A DNA stretch of 39,383 nucleotides from Lachnospiraceae bacterium (lineage in GTDB: Bacteria; Bacillota; Clostridia; Lachnospirales; Lachnospiraceae), in assembly GCA_015057615.1 (NCBI GenBank), contig SVEA01000064.1:1-39383 (forward strand). Direction: 5' to 3'. The position numbers and the translations under genes are program-made. The notes beneath the pieces were generated by a model that searched no databases, was not told the origin of the DNA, and was given only the letters and a program-made list of their open reading frames with translations. Of this stretch, positions 25,288 to 34,033 are shown piece by piece. Position 1 is the stretch's first letter. The number at the start of each line of letters is the position of its first letter.

Positions 25288-26619
25288 ATGAAAAAGAAAA
25301 ATATCAGAATGATTCCATGGCTTTTGGTTCTGCTTTTATTAACCATGGTTCATTTTTATTGTCTCAAGGAAAGCTATGATGCCATATTAAATTCCTCCGG
25401 GATGATCGTAGATGATTTTAATGAAAAGTTGGATTCAGAAAATAAACAGGCGCGGGAAAATCAGCAAAAGTATGAAGAGCTATTGCAGGAGGAAGGGCTG
25501 GGCTGGACGAGAGAGAATCAGGAGAAGCCGCCGGAGGCACCAAGGACATCCGGTAAAGATTTGAAGCTGCATGCGCTGTCTTCCCTGTTAATGGATGGAA
25601 CGAATAACCGGATACTGTATGAAGAGAACGGTTATGACCGGAAGGCAATGGCAAGTACGACCAAGATTATGACCTGTATCGTTACTCTGGAAAATTCCAA
25701 GCTGGACGAAGTTGTAACGGTTTCGTCCTATGCAGCAGGCATGCCGGATGTACAGTTAAATATAAAGCCAGGGGAACAATATTATCTGAGGGATTTATTA
25801 TATTCTCTCATGTTGGAAAGTCATAACGATGCTGCCGTTGCGATTGCGGAGCATGTCGGAGGAACGGTAGAAGGCTTTGCCACAATGATGAATGATAAAG
25901 CAAGAGAGCTTGGCTGTGAGGATACTAATTTTGTTACACCAAACGGGCTGGATGCCGAGGGGCATTATACTACCGCGAGGGATCTGGCAGTTATCGCCAG
26001 TTATGCGATTAAAAATGAAAAATTTCTTGAGATCACCAATACTCCTTCGCATTCCTTCGAAGAGATTACCGGAAAAAGGAACTTTCATGTATCGAACAAG
26101 AACCGCTTTCTATATTTGATGGATGGCGCTATCGGTGTAAAAACAGGGTTTACGAATCAAGCTGGGTATTGCTTTGTCGGTGCAATAAAAAAACCGGATC
26201 GGATACTCATATCCGTTGTTCTCGGCTGCGGCTGGCCGCCCAACAAAAGTCTAAAATGGAGCGATACGAAAGAGCTTATGAATTATGGACTCGAGAGTTA
26301 CAGCGTGAAGCAGATCTTTCGCCCGATGAAACTGGATCCTCTTGTGGTAAAAGACGGGCAGGAGCGATGGGAGTATTTAACCCTGGAAGGGGATATGCCA
26401 GTACTTATGCGGGAGGATGAGTTGGTGGATATTGCATATGATATTCCAAGCTATCTGCAGGCACCAGTACATAAAGGGGAAATCGTCGGCTATGCAAAGT
26501 ACTATATTGATGGTAAATTATTTGAGAAATTGCCGATCTATAATACAACTGAGATTGCAAAGATTGATTTTCACTTCTGCATTCAAAAGCTGTTCGAGAT
26601 GTGGAGTCTGCAATATTAG
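25288..26619 (+). CDS. dacB: D-alanyl-D-alanine carboxypeptidase, DacB-like
   Basis: A 443-residue PBP5-family enzyme with a membrane anchor or uncleaved signal at about 8-26. A charged helical linker runs from about 45 to 70. The catalytic motifs are S123-x-x-K126 (STTK), S178-H-N180 and K285-T-G. In Bacillus, dacB (PBP5*) lies a few genes after scpAB and shapes spore cortex cross-linking, so the position here supports the name. The long pre-catalytic region differs from typical secreted PBP5 proteins. No strong Shine-Dalgarno is seen (AGGTAGG a few bases upstream). A truncated family-1 repeat begins within ten bases of the stop. Confidence 0.88.
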   Translation: MKKKNIRMIPWLLVLLLLTMVHFYCLKESYDAILNSSGMIVDDFNEKLDSENKQARENQQKYEELLQEEGLGWTRENQEKPPEAPRTSGKDLKLHALSSLLMDGTNNRILYEENGYDRKAMASTTKIMTCIVTLENSKLDEVVTVSSYAAGMPDVQLNIKPGEQYYLRDLLYSLMLESHNDAAVAIAEHVGGTVEGFATMMNDKARELGCEDTNFVTPNGLDAEGHYTTARDLAVIASYAIKNEKFLEITNTPSHSFEEITGKRNFHVSNKNRFLYLMDGAIGVKTGFTNQAGYCFVGAIKKPDRILISVVLGCGWPPNKSLKWSDTKELMNYGLESYSVKQIFRPMKLDPLVVKDGQERWEYLTLEGDMPVLMREDELVDIAYDIPSYLQAPVHKGEIVGYAKYYIDGKLFEKLPIYNTTEIAKIDFHFCIQKLFEMWSLQY

Positions 26620-26627
26620 TTATACGA

Positions 26628-26872
26628 ATTGACTTCATCAATTTGCACAATTTATGTATGGCTAAGTAATAGAAAACATATTTCATTCGCAACCCGTTGT
26701 CTCACAATGCACTGCATAAAACGCAGTACTTAGATTGAAGTACGTAATGGTATATAAGGCCACAAAATACGTGGATCTAAGTACCAACGACTTTAAACAG
26801 TTGCTTATTTAAATATTGTTTTCTTTTAATTAAATAGTTCCTTGCTTTGTGCAAATTGAAATTTGTGAATGA
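26628..26872 (+). repeat. Family-1 structured intergenic repeat, copy D (both ends lost)
   Basis: About 245 bp aligning to the inside of the element: CTTCATCAATTTGCACAATT at the left and TTTGTGCAAATTG at the right. Both terminal repeats are missing. The ACTGC/GCAGT (26711-26715 with 26723-26727) and CCAC/GTGG hairpins are intact. Confidence 0.82.
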
Positions 26873-27019
26873 AATATGACGAATAAAGAGATACAAATAG
26901 AACTATTATGAAAAATATAGCAGCATTATTAAAAAATTCTAAAAAATACTGAAACTTTTTCCATGTCTTAATCGTTTCTATATATAGAAGCAATTATGTA
27001 CAGAAAAAGGGTGGAAAGT

Positions 27020-27250
27020 ATGAAGAGAGTGATTCAGAGGTACCGTTTTAGTAAATACAACAGATTTACCAATGGTTTACTATTTGCTGTTATATCAATG
27101 ACTGCTTTATTTTTATGTATATCCGATATTTATAATAAAGCGGTAACCGGATTTGAAATTATGTTTCCCTTTATGATCGCATTAATCAGCATGTTCCTTG
27201 GATTTCTATCAATGTTTCATAGTAATGGTAGAGCCGAAGGAAGTATATAG
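27020..27250 (+). CDS. Small two-helix membrane protein, unknown function
   Basis: A 76-residue hypothetical protein. A basic N-terminus (KRVIQRYRFSK) is followed by transmembrane helices at about 18-36 and 44-65 and a short polar tail. I recognise no family. The ATG after GGTGG is preferred to the ATG eight codons upstream (26996), which has no site. The upstream gap holds a truncated family-1 repeat. A terminator-like hairpin follows about 80 bases after the stop. Coding status is supported by the site, the two clear helices and the lack of overlap, but it is not certain. Confidence 0.6.
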   Translation: MKRVIQRYRFSKYNRFTNGLLFAVISMTALFLCISDIYNKAVTGFEIMFPFMIALISMFLGFLSMFHSNGRAEGSI

Positions 27251-27332
27251 ATAAGGGTAAATCGTGATAAAGCCAAGGCGAATTCGTCAGTCAAAGATGG
27301 ACTGTCACAAAACTACATATGGTAAGCGTAAG

Positions 27333-27377
27333 GCAGACTTCAATACCGTGATATAAGGTATCGGAGTCTGCTTTTTT
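27333..27377 (+). terminator. Intrinsic terminator after the small membrane protein
   Basis: GCAGACT/AGTCTGC outer stem and ATACC/GGTAT inner stem, followed by six Ts. The T run is also the left arm of the next inverted repeat. Confidence 0.8.
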
Positions 27378-27505
27378 ATCGTATAGTAAATTGCGTTCTA
27401 TACGATAAAAAACGCTCCGCTAAGGATGCGCACTCGCTCGTAAGGTATTTATCTGCCTGAGGCAGAACGCGCTCGGCCGAGAGTTTGCATTGGCAAACTC
27501 TTTGT
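27372..27505 (+). repeat. Family-2 multi-hairpin repeat, copy 2b
   Basis: Opens with a perfect 15-bp inverted repeat (27372-27386 with 27398-27412, 11-base loop). It continues with CTGCC-TGA-GGCAG, the loopless palindrome CTCGGCCGAG and GAGTTTGC/GCAAACTC. Compared with the 38-kb copy, the ACGAATAC and CATACGAAC hairpins are missing. The rest of the gap up to 27611 is A/T-rich without a gene. Confidence 0.75.
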
Positions 27506-27611
27506 TAAGCGTTTCACAATGCCTGTGATAGAAATTAGCAAGCGGCGGTGTGGAAAATAATCATATATTTTATAATATATACCAATTTATTCTGCTAATT
27601 AGCTAAATAAC

Positions 27612-27640
27612 TTGAAAATCCAAGAAAAATTTGTTAAAAT
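27612..27640 (+). promoter_or_regulatory. Promoter of the chemoreceptor gene
   Basis: TTGAAA (27612-27617), 17 bases, TAAAAT (27635-27640). This is a sigma-A-type promoter rather than the flagellar sigma-D type often found before chemoreceptors. Confidence 0.65.
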
Positions 27641-27706
27641 AGTTCTGTTCTAACATAATGCGACACGATAAAAGTGAATAACTAACCAAAGAAGGTGGGG
27701 GTCTCT

Positions 27707-29860
27707 ATGGAAAAAGACTTAAAAATACGACCAGTATTTGAAAAACTAAAATCAAATGAATCTAATATCATCAAAAAACCCGAGTACTCTTTTCAACCGG
27801 AAAGTAAAACACTCATGGGTAAAATACTTGGCAGTATACGGTATAAACTATTGATTTCCTTTTTTCTGCCAATTATTTTTATTGTTATTTTAGGCTTGGC
27901 AGCCTATAGTAGTGCTTCGAAGGCAATCGTATCAACGTTTAAGGATTCCATGATTAATGTAATCAATTCAACCGGTAATTACTACGGGGTAATTATGCAG
28001 ACGATTGAAGATAAAGCAACACAGCTTTCTGTTGATACCAATGTATTGAACTACTATAGCAAAATGTATAAGGATGAAATTGTAGACGAAGCGGATGTAT
28101 TTAAAAAAATCAAGAATATCGTCTCCAATATGGCATTATCCGATAAATACATAGAAAATATCGCGATATTTACGGATTATGGCCAGCCAGTCAGCTCCTA
28201 TGGAAGTTTCACGGATAAGAATCCTTTTGAAACCTTTAAAACCACAGAAGAATCTGACTGTATTATGAACAGCTCGAATAATATGGTATGGACAGGATAC
28301 CACAATTACATGGATGAACAGCTTGGAATTAACCCGGACAGCTATGCCATTTCCGTATCAAAAAAATATTTGAATAAATCGGCAAGCCATATTGGCTATA
28401 TCCAGATGGATATTAACCAGAATATGGTTTCAGAAACCCTTCGCTCTCTTGAGCTTCCGGAAGGCAGTGTGGTAGCCTTTATTTCTCCGGATGGAAGAGA
28501 GATAACCGGAGAAGGGGTTACGGAAGAAGCTCTGTTTGTAGATAAAACATTTTATGAATATGCAAAATCAGGCGAAGAGAAGAACAATAATAAAACGGTG
28601 GATTTCAAGGGCAAGAATTATATGTTTATTTATTCGAAAATTGGGGAAACCGGAGCCATGGTCGGAGCTTTGGTTCCATCAGCAGCGTTGACCAATAAAG
28701 CAAATTCGATTAAGCTGATGACGGTAGCAATTGTCATTATAGCATCACTGATTGCAGGATTTATCGGTGTTACGGTTTCTTCCGGCATGGATAAAGCAAT
28801 GAAGAGCTTTAACATCACCCTGGCGAAAGCAGCAGACGGGGATTTGACTGCTACGATTCATACGAACCGGAAGGATGAGTTTAAAATATTATCCGACAGT
28901 ATCAACGGTATGATCGGCAATATGAAGAATCTCATAACAAAGTCAGCCAATGTCGGAACTACTGTTATTCGTTCATCGAAGTATGTGACGCAAAATTCGG
29001 AATTGCTGCTCGTCGCGTCCAAGGATATTTCCACCGCAATCAGTGAAATTCAGGAGGGTATCACACAGCAGGCATTGGATGCGGAGAAATGCTTACGGCA
29101 AACGGATGAGCTTGCCAATCAGATCAATCTCGTACAGGAGCATTCCAAATCGATTGCACAGATCGCATCGAATACCAAGCAGGTAGTTGGCAATGGTATC
29201 GGGGAAGTAGATCAGCTCAACAGCGCAACAAAGGCAAATATTGATATAACCAATCGAACCATTAAAGATATTGAGGAACTGGAAGCAGAATCCAAAGAAA
29301 TTACGGAGATTATTTCAGTGATCAATGATATTGCAGCACAGACAAACCTCTTATCCTTAAATGCCTCCATTGAAGCGGCAAGAGCAGGAGAGGCAGGCAG
29401 AGGATTTTCAGTTGTTGCAGAAGAGATCCGTAAGTTATCCGAAAAATCGGTTGGAGCCGCATCGGAAATTGAAGGCATTATAACGCATATTACGAAGAAG
29501 ACAAAGAACACGGTGGAAACCGTTAAGCAGACGGAGACAATTTCAAAGACCACAGAAGCAAGACTGCAGGAAGTTGTTAAATTATTCAATAACATCAATA
29601 TTCATGTAGATGACTTAGCGGATAAGATGGATCGGATCGTCGATATAATCACTGATATCAATAAAGCAAAGAATGATACGCTAAATGCAATTGAAAGCAT
29701 TTCTGCGGTTGCAGAAGAAACTTCTGCAGCTTCAGAAGAAGTGGATGCTACGGCACAGCAGCAGCTGGAGTCAGTAACCAAGCTAAATGCAGCAGCGCAG
29801 ACATTAAGGAATGAGACCGCAGAATTGGCAGCTTCAATCAAATTATTTAAGGTTGATTAG
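27707..29860 (+). CDS. Methyl-accepting chemotaxis protein (transmembrane chemoreceptor)
   Basis: A 717-residue chemoreceptor. An N-terminal cytoplasmic tail of about 44 residues precedes TM1 (about 45-66). An extracellular sensing region of about 260 residues, probably a double Cache domain, is followed by TM2 (about 336-358), a HAMP domain and a long signalling coiled coil. The hairpin tip that binds CheA/CheW is clear: [20 protein letters not shown] and [13 protein letters not shown] at about 541-575. The ligand is unknown. The ATG is spaced correctly from GGTGGGGG. It has its own promoter and a strong terminator, so it is a single-gene unit. No che or flagellar gene is in the window. Confidence 0.93.
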   Translation: MEKDLKIRPVFEKLKSNESNIIKKPEYSFQPESKTLMGKILGSIRYKLLISFFLPIIFIVILGLAAYSSASKAIVSTFKDSMINVINSTGNYYGVIMQTIEDKATQLSVDTNVLNYYSKMYKDEIVDEADVFKKIKNIVSNMALSDKYIENIAIFTDYGQPVSSYGSFTDKNPFETFKTTEESDCIMNSSNNMVWTGYHNYMDEQLGINPDSYAISVSKKYLNKSASHIGYIQMDINQNMVSETLRSLELPEGSVVAFISPDGREITGEGVTEEALFVDKTFYEYAKSGEEKNNNKTVDFKGKNYMFIYSKIGETGAMVGALVPSAALTNKANSIKLMTVAIVIIASLIAGFIGVTVSSGMDKAMKSFNITLAKAADGDLTATIHTNRKDEFKILSDSINGMIGNMKNLITKSANVGTTVIRSSKYVTQNSELLLVASKDISTAISEIQEGITQQALDAEKCLRQTDELANQINLVQEHSKSIAQIASNTKQVVGNGIGEVDQLNSATKANIDITNRTIKDIEELEAESKEITEIISVINDIAAQTNLLSLNASIEAARAGEAGRGFSVVAEEIRKLSEKSVGAASEIEGIITHITKKTKNTVETVKQTETISKTTEARLQEVVKLFNNINIHVDDLADKMDRIVDIITDINKAKNDTLNAIESISAVAEETSAASEEVDATAQQQLESVTKLNAAAQTLRNETAELAASIKLFKVD

Positions 29861-29922
29861 GAAAATATAAAAATTTCTATTGAATCGACGTTTGATGAGC
29901 TATTCTGTGTGAAGAAAGGCAT

Positions 29923-29960
29923 ATCGGTTATGGTAGATATTTTATCATAACCGATTTTTT
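29923..29960 (+). terminator. Intrinsic terminator after the chemoreceptor gene
   Basis: ATCGGTTATG (29923-29932) pairs perfectly with CATAACCGAT (29946-29955), followed by TTTTTT. Confidence 0.92.
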
Positions 29961-30078
29961 CTATGTCCCGAACCGAACGGGCTGCTGTAATATAAATGCG
30001 AATGCTGCAAGAAGAAGAAAATACTTGATTATTTAGCGCGAAGCTATTATCATAGTTAATATCCGATATAAGACAAAC

Positions 30079-30379
30079 ATGATCTGAGTGTCAAAAGCCG
30101 ATTTATAAGCCAACTTCATCAATTTGCACAATTTATATGTTGACAAGTAATATGAAACAAATTTCATTCGCAACCCATTGTTCTCAAAGCATTGCATAAA
30201 AACGCAATACTTGGGTTGAAGTGCGTAATGGTACATAAGACCACCAAATACGTGGTCTAAGTGTCAACGACTTCAAACAGTTGCACATTAAATATTGTTT
30301 CATATTACTCTGGTTTTCCTTAATATGTGCTAATTATAGAAGACGATTTGCTAAGAAGGTTTTTTGACTCTCGAATCGA
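30079..30379 (+). repeat. Family-1 structured intergenic repeat, copy E (full length)
   Basis: A 301-bp element. The left end is ATGATCTGAGTGTCAAAAGC and the right end is the reverse complement of TCGATTCGAGAGTCAAAA. AC flanks both sides (30077-30078, 30380-30381). Nested arms and all three core hairpins are present (ATTGC/GCAAT, ACTT/AAGT, GACCAC/GTGGTC). The following gene's GGAGG begins ten bases after the element. Confidence 0.88.
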
Positions 30380-30402
30380 ACATTAGATGGAGGAAGATTA
30401 CA

Positions 30403-30933
30403 ATGAAGAATGAGAAAAAGAATGTTGAGAAGAAAGCGGCTGCTTTCAATCCTCAAAAGAAACGGATAATTGTCGGAGGAATCATTGCCGCTGCGGTACT
30501 TCTTATGGTTGTATTAATGTTTATTGAGAACTCACAGGGCAAAATTGTAATATCAAATAATACGGGGACCAAAATTGAATATGTGCAAGTTTATTTTGTC
30601 GGTGCAGAAGGACCGCTTCATGAGGGCTTCCGTGTAGATGATTTAGAGGTTGGTAAAGCGCAGCGTTTTCCGATCGGAGAGAATAAACTTCTTGGTGCAG
30701 AGGCTAATTTAGAGGTTCGGTTTAAATTTGAAGGCTCTGAGGAAGTGTTCGTTGATTCCGGTTACTTTAATGATACTTTTCATGGCAATATCACCGTGGA
30801 CTTTACTCCTTCCGAGGAAACAGACATCGTTAATCTGCATGTAAAAGCAGCCAATGGTTTATTAAAATCCAATCTTATTGATTGTAACGATGAATTTAAA
30901 ATCAATATTGCAGAAGGATATGAGGTGGAATAA
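30403..30933 (+). CDS. Membrane-anchored hypothetical protein
   Basis: A 176-residue protein I do not recognise. A lysine-rich cytoplasmic tail (1-21) is followed by one transmembrane helix (about 22-41). An extracellular domain of about 130 residues follows, rich in beta-strand-like alternation (VISNNTGTKIEYVQVYFV, VRFKFEGSEEVFVDSG), with no cysteine pair or catalytic motif. The ATG lies nine bases after GGAGG. An over-long frame beginning at 30364 runs back into the family-1 repeat and is rejected. The aconitase-family gene follows after 97 bases in the same direction; a functional link is not evident. Confidence 0.75.
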   Translation: MKNEKKNVEKKAAAFNPQKKRIIVGGIIAAAVLLMVVLMFIENSQGKIVISNNTGTKIEYVQVYFVGAEGPLHEGFRVDDLEVGKAQRFPIGENKLLGAEANLEVRFKFEGSEEVFVDSGYFNDTFHGNITVDFTPSEETDIVNLHVKAANGLLKSNLIDCNDEFKINIAEGYEVE

Positions 30934-31030
30934 TCGATCTCGATCTTTGGTGTTTTACAAAATGTTAGGGATAGAATAAGACACGGACACTCCATGATGC
31001 GCAAAAAACCACGCAGAAATGAGGTAAATG

Positions 31031-33322
31031 ATGATTAAATTATATAAAAATGGTGTTTATCTGGTAAATGGCTCTGAAATTATTGAGGACCAGCCGAAAG
31101 CAGATTTGCAGATACAAGCCGAAACAGGGCTTTCTAAGGTCACCAAAGAGGATGCAAAGCAAGGGACGATCGCCTATGGAATTTTAAAGGATCATAACTG
31201 CTCGAAGGATATTCATAAACTACAGATAAAATTTGACAAATTAACTTCCCATGATATTACCTTTGTAGGAATTATACAAACAGCGAGAGCGAGCGGGCTG
31301 GAAAAATTTCCAATGCCCTATGTCCTGACGAACTGTCATAACAGCTTATGCGCTGTCGGCGGTACGATTAATGAGGATGATCATATGTTTGGACTATCCT
31401 GTGCAAAGAAATACGGCGGTATCTATGTTCCACCTCACCAGGCGGTCATTCATCAATTTGCCCGTGAGATGTTAGCTGCTGGCGGAGCAATGATCTTAGG
31501 ATCCGATAGTCACACCCGTTATGGCGCTCTTGGCACCATGGCAATGGGAGAGGGCGGACCGGAGCTGGTAAAACAGCTGTTGAATCGAACCTACGACATT
31601 CTGATGCCGGAGGTTGTCGGTGTCTACCTGACCGGAGCGCCGCGCAAGGGAGTAGGCCCTCAGGATATTGCGCTGGCAATTATTAAGGCGGTATTTGCCA
31701 ACGGCTATGTGAAGAATAAAGTGATGGAATTTGTCGGTGACGGTATAAAAAATCTATCCGTTGATTACCGTATCGGTATCGATGTTATGACAACGGAGAC
31801 GACCTGTCTATCCTCAATCTGGCAAACGGATCAGGCAGTGAAGGAATTCTATGAGATTCATAAGAGACCGGAGGATTATAAGGAGCTGCAACCGGACCGG
31901 GTAACCTATTATGACGGTATGGTATATGTGAATCTGTCCGAAATCAAGCCGATGATTGCTATGCCGTTCCACCCAAGTAATGTATATACCATTGATGAGC
32001 TGAATGCGAATCTATATGATATTTTAGATGAGGTAGAGAAGAAAGCGTTAATCAGCCTGGATCATACGAAGGTAACCTATACCCTGAAGGACAAAGTCCG
32101 TAACGGCAGATTGTATGTAGAACAGGGAACCATTGCCGGCTGTGCCGGGGGCGGATTTGAAAATATATGCGATGCCGTTGATATACTGGATGGCAAATAC
32201 ATTGGTTCGGATGAATTCTCTCTGAGCATCTATCCCGCAAGCCAGCCGGTATTTATGGAGCTGGTTAATAACGGTGCGGTTGCAAAATTAATGGAGACTG
32301 GTGCAACTATCCGTACCGCCTTCTGTGGCCCCTGCTTTGGTGCTGGGGATGTTCCCGCGAATAAGGGCTTAAGTATCCGCCATACGACGAGAAACTTCCC
32401 GAACCGTGAGGGCTCCAAGATTACGAACGGGCAGATTGCATCCGTTGCCTTAATGGACGCAAGATCCATTGCTGCGACCGCTGCTAACCAAGGTTACCTA
32501 ACCTCTGCGGAGGATATTGATGTTACTTTCAAAAAGCCGAGCTATTATTTTGACAGCAAGATCTACGAGAATCGGGTATACAATGGAATTGGCAAAGCGG
32601 ATCCTTCTACAGAGCTTAAATTCGGTCCTGGAATTGTAGACTGGCCAGCGATGTCGAAGCTGTCGGAGGATATGATTCTAAAGGTCGTATCCGTGATCTA
32701 TGATCCGGTTACGACAACGGATGAGCTGATCCCTTCCGGAGAGACTTCCTCCTACCGGTCGAATCCATTGGCATTAGCGGAGTTTACACTTTCCCGTAAA
32801 GATCCCGCGTATGTGGATCGTGCCAAGGCAATCCAAATGGCGGAGAAAGCCCGGATTGCAGGAGAGAAAATAACATCTGCCAATGAGGAACTCAGGCTGG
32901 TATACGATACCATTGCCGGGCAATTTGCTATCGACCCGGAGAAGACCCAGATCGGAAGCACCATCTATGCGGTGAAGCCAGGGGATGGCTCTGCAAGAGA
33001 GCAGGCAGCAAGTTGTCAGAAGGTGCTGGGAGGCTTTGCTAATATAGCGAAGGAATATGCGACAAAGCGGTATCGCTCCAACTTGATCAACTGGGGTATG
33101 TTGCCGTTCCTTTATAACGGAGAGCTGCCGTTTGAGAACGGTGATTATTTGTTTATCAAAGACATCAAAAAGGCAGTTGCCGATAAACATTCCGAGATCA
33201 AAGTCTATGTTGTTAATAAAGGAATGAAGGAGTTTACCCTAACTTTAGGGGATCTGACGGACGATGAAAGAAAAATCATTCTAAGCGGCTGCCTGATCAA
33301 CTACTACCGGGATCGCATGTAA
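31031..33322 (+). CDS. Aconitase-superfamily hydratase (YbhJ-like)
   Basis: A 763-residue aconitase-fold protein. The three iron-sulfur ligands are in place: C371 ([10 protein letters not shown]), C432 and C435 (CGPCFGAGD), with nearly the same spacing as mitochondrial aconitase. Substrate-binding [19 protein letters not shown] lies near 158-176. The swivel domain carries GSARE where aconitases have GSSRE. Overall it resembles the E. coli YbhJ group of putative hydratases more than AcnA/AcnB, so I do not assign citrate isomerisation. The start is the second of two adjacent ATGs, six bases from GAGG; the first (31028) is possible. It ends before a strong terminator. Confidence 0.85.
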   Translation: MIKLYKNGVYLVNGSEIIEDQPKADLQIQAETGLSKVTKEDAKQGTIAYGILKDHNCSKDIHKLQIKFDKLTSHDITFVGIIQTARASGLEKFPMPYVLTNCHNSLCAVGGTINEDDHMFGLSCAKKYGGIYVPPHQAVIHQFAREMLAAGGAMILGSDSHTRYGALGTMAMGEGGPELVKQLLNRTYDILMPEVVGVYLTGAPRKGVGPQDIALAIIKAVFANGYVKNKVMEFVGDGIKNLSVDYRIGIDVMTTETTCLSSIWQTDQAVKEFYEIHKRPEDYKELQPDRVTYYDGMVYVNLSEIKPMIAMPFHPSNVYTIDELNANLYDILDEVEKKALISLDHTKVTYTLKDKVRNGRLYVEQGTIAGCAGGGFENICDAVDILDGKYIGSDEFSLSIYPASQPVFMELVNNGAVAKLMETGATIRTAFCGPCFGAGDVPANKGLSIRHTTRNFPNREGSKITNGQIASVALMDARSIAATAANQGYLTSAEDIDVTFKKPSYYFDSKIYENRVYNGIGKADPSTELKFGPGIVDWPAMSKLSEDMILKVVSVIYDPVTTTDELIPSGETSSYRSNPLALAEFTLSRKDPAYVDRAKAIQMAEKARIAGEKITSANEELRLVYDTIAGQFAIDPEKTQIGSTIYAVKPGDGSAREQAASCQKVLGGFANIAKEYATKRYRSNLINWGMLPFLYNGELPFENGDYLFIKDIKKAVADKHSEIKVYVVNKGMKEFTLTLGDLTDDERKIILSGCLINYYRDRM

Positions 33323-33511
33323 CGTTCGATCCTGTTTGTAATCATAAAGCTAGTTTTTGAATGACTTATGACTCTTATACAAAACGATACGCTTGCTTCA
33401 AGCGAGAATACAATATTTATAAAGGCTTTCTTTGAAACGAATTGGAAACAAAAAGATTAGATGAAAAAGTAAGGGAATTTAAAAAATTCATTTATCGTTT
33501 AAAGCAAAATA

Positions 33512-33565
33512 AGGGTCTGTGATCTTCCTGTAATACACGGTCTGAAGGAAGGTCACGGACCTTTT
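33512..33565 (+). terminator. Intrinsic terminator after the aconitase-family gene
   Basis: AGGGTCTGTGATCTTCCT pairs with AGGAAGGTCACGGACCT (one bulge, G-U pairs), then a short T run. The stem is about 17 bp. It lies 190 bases past the stop. A small CGCTTG/CAAGCG hairpin at 33391-33405 lies in between. Confidence 0.8.
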
Positions 33566-33701
33566 GTATTGAGGAAAGATAAAATACAGCGGATCTAAAT
33601 AAACAATAAAAAGCAAATATTGGCATACTTAACAATAGCATTCTTTATGATATCAGTTACAATTAGTGTATGGACCAGTATTGGTTTATTAAATTTCATA
33701 C

Positions 33702-34005
33702 ATGATTTAGGTGTCAAAAGTCGATCTATATATTAACTTCATCAATTTGCACAGTTTATACATGGATAACAGTAATAGGAAACATATTTCATTCGCAACA
33801 CGCAGTTCCGCAAAGCATTGCACAAAACGCAATCCTTGGATTGAAGTACGTAATGGTACATAAGGCCACAAAATACGTGGTCTAAATACCAACGACTTCA
33901 AACAGTTGCGCATTAAAATAATGCTTCCTATTACTCGGGTTTTTCCTTGCTTTGTGCAAATTGATGAGGACGATTTGGTAGGAAAGCTTTTGACTCTCAA
34001 ATCAT
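33702..34005 (+). repeat. Family-1 structured intergenic repeat, copy F (full length)
   Basis: A 304-bp element. Its ends are ATGATTTAGGTGTCAAAAG and the reverse complement of ATGATTTGAGAGTCAAAAGC, flanked by AC on both sides (33700-33701, 34006-34007). Inside are a perfect 14-bp arm pair CATCAATTTGCACA/TGTGCAAATTGATG, the pair AGTAATAGGAA/TTCCTATTACT and the core hairpins. The GH94 gene starts 28 bases after it. Confidence 0.9.
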
Positions 34006-34033
34006 ACGTAAATTCAAATGGAGGTGTACGGGA

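Noticed and set aside
26405-34000. Similar - strand frames (YKLCKLMK-type peptides) at about 26.4-26.7, 30.0-30.2 and 33.7-34.0 kb
   Set aside because: They resemble each other only because they are the reverse strand of family-1 copies. They have no ribosome-binding sites, and copies A and B break the frame.
185-34005. CRISPR array or integron-type interpretation of the repeats
   Set aside because: The repeats are dispersed and about 300 bp long, with no regular spacers and no cas or integrase genes nearby (the Xer-like gene is a chromosomal spoIIM neighbour).
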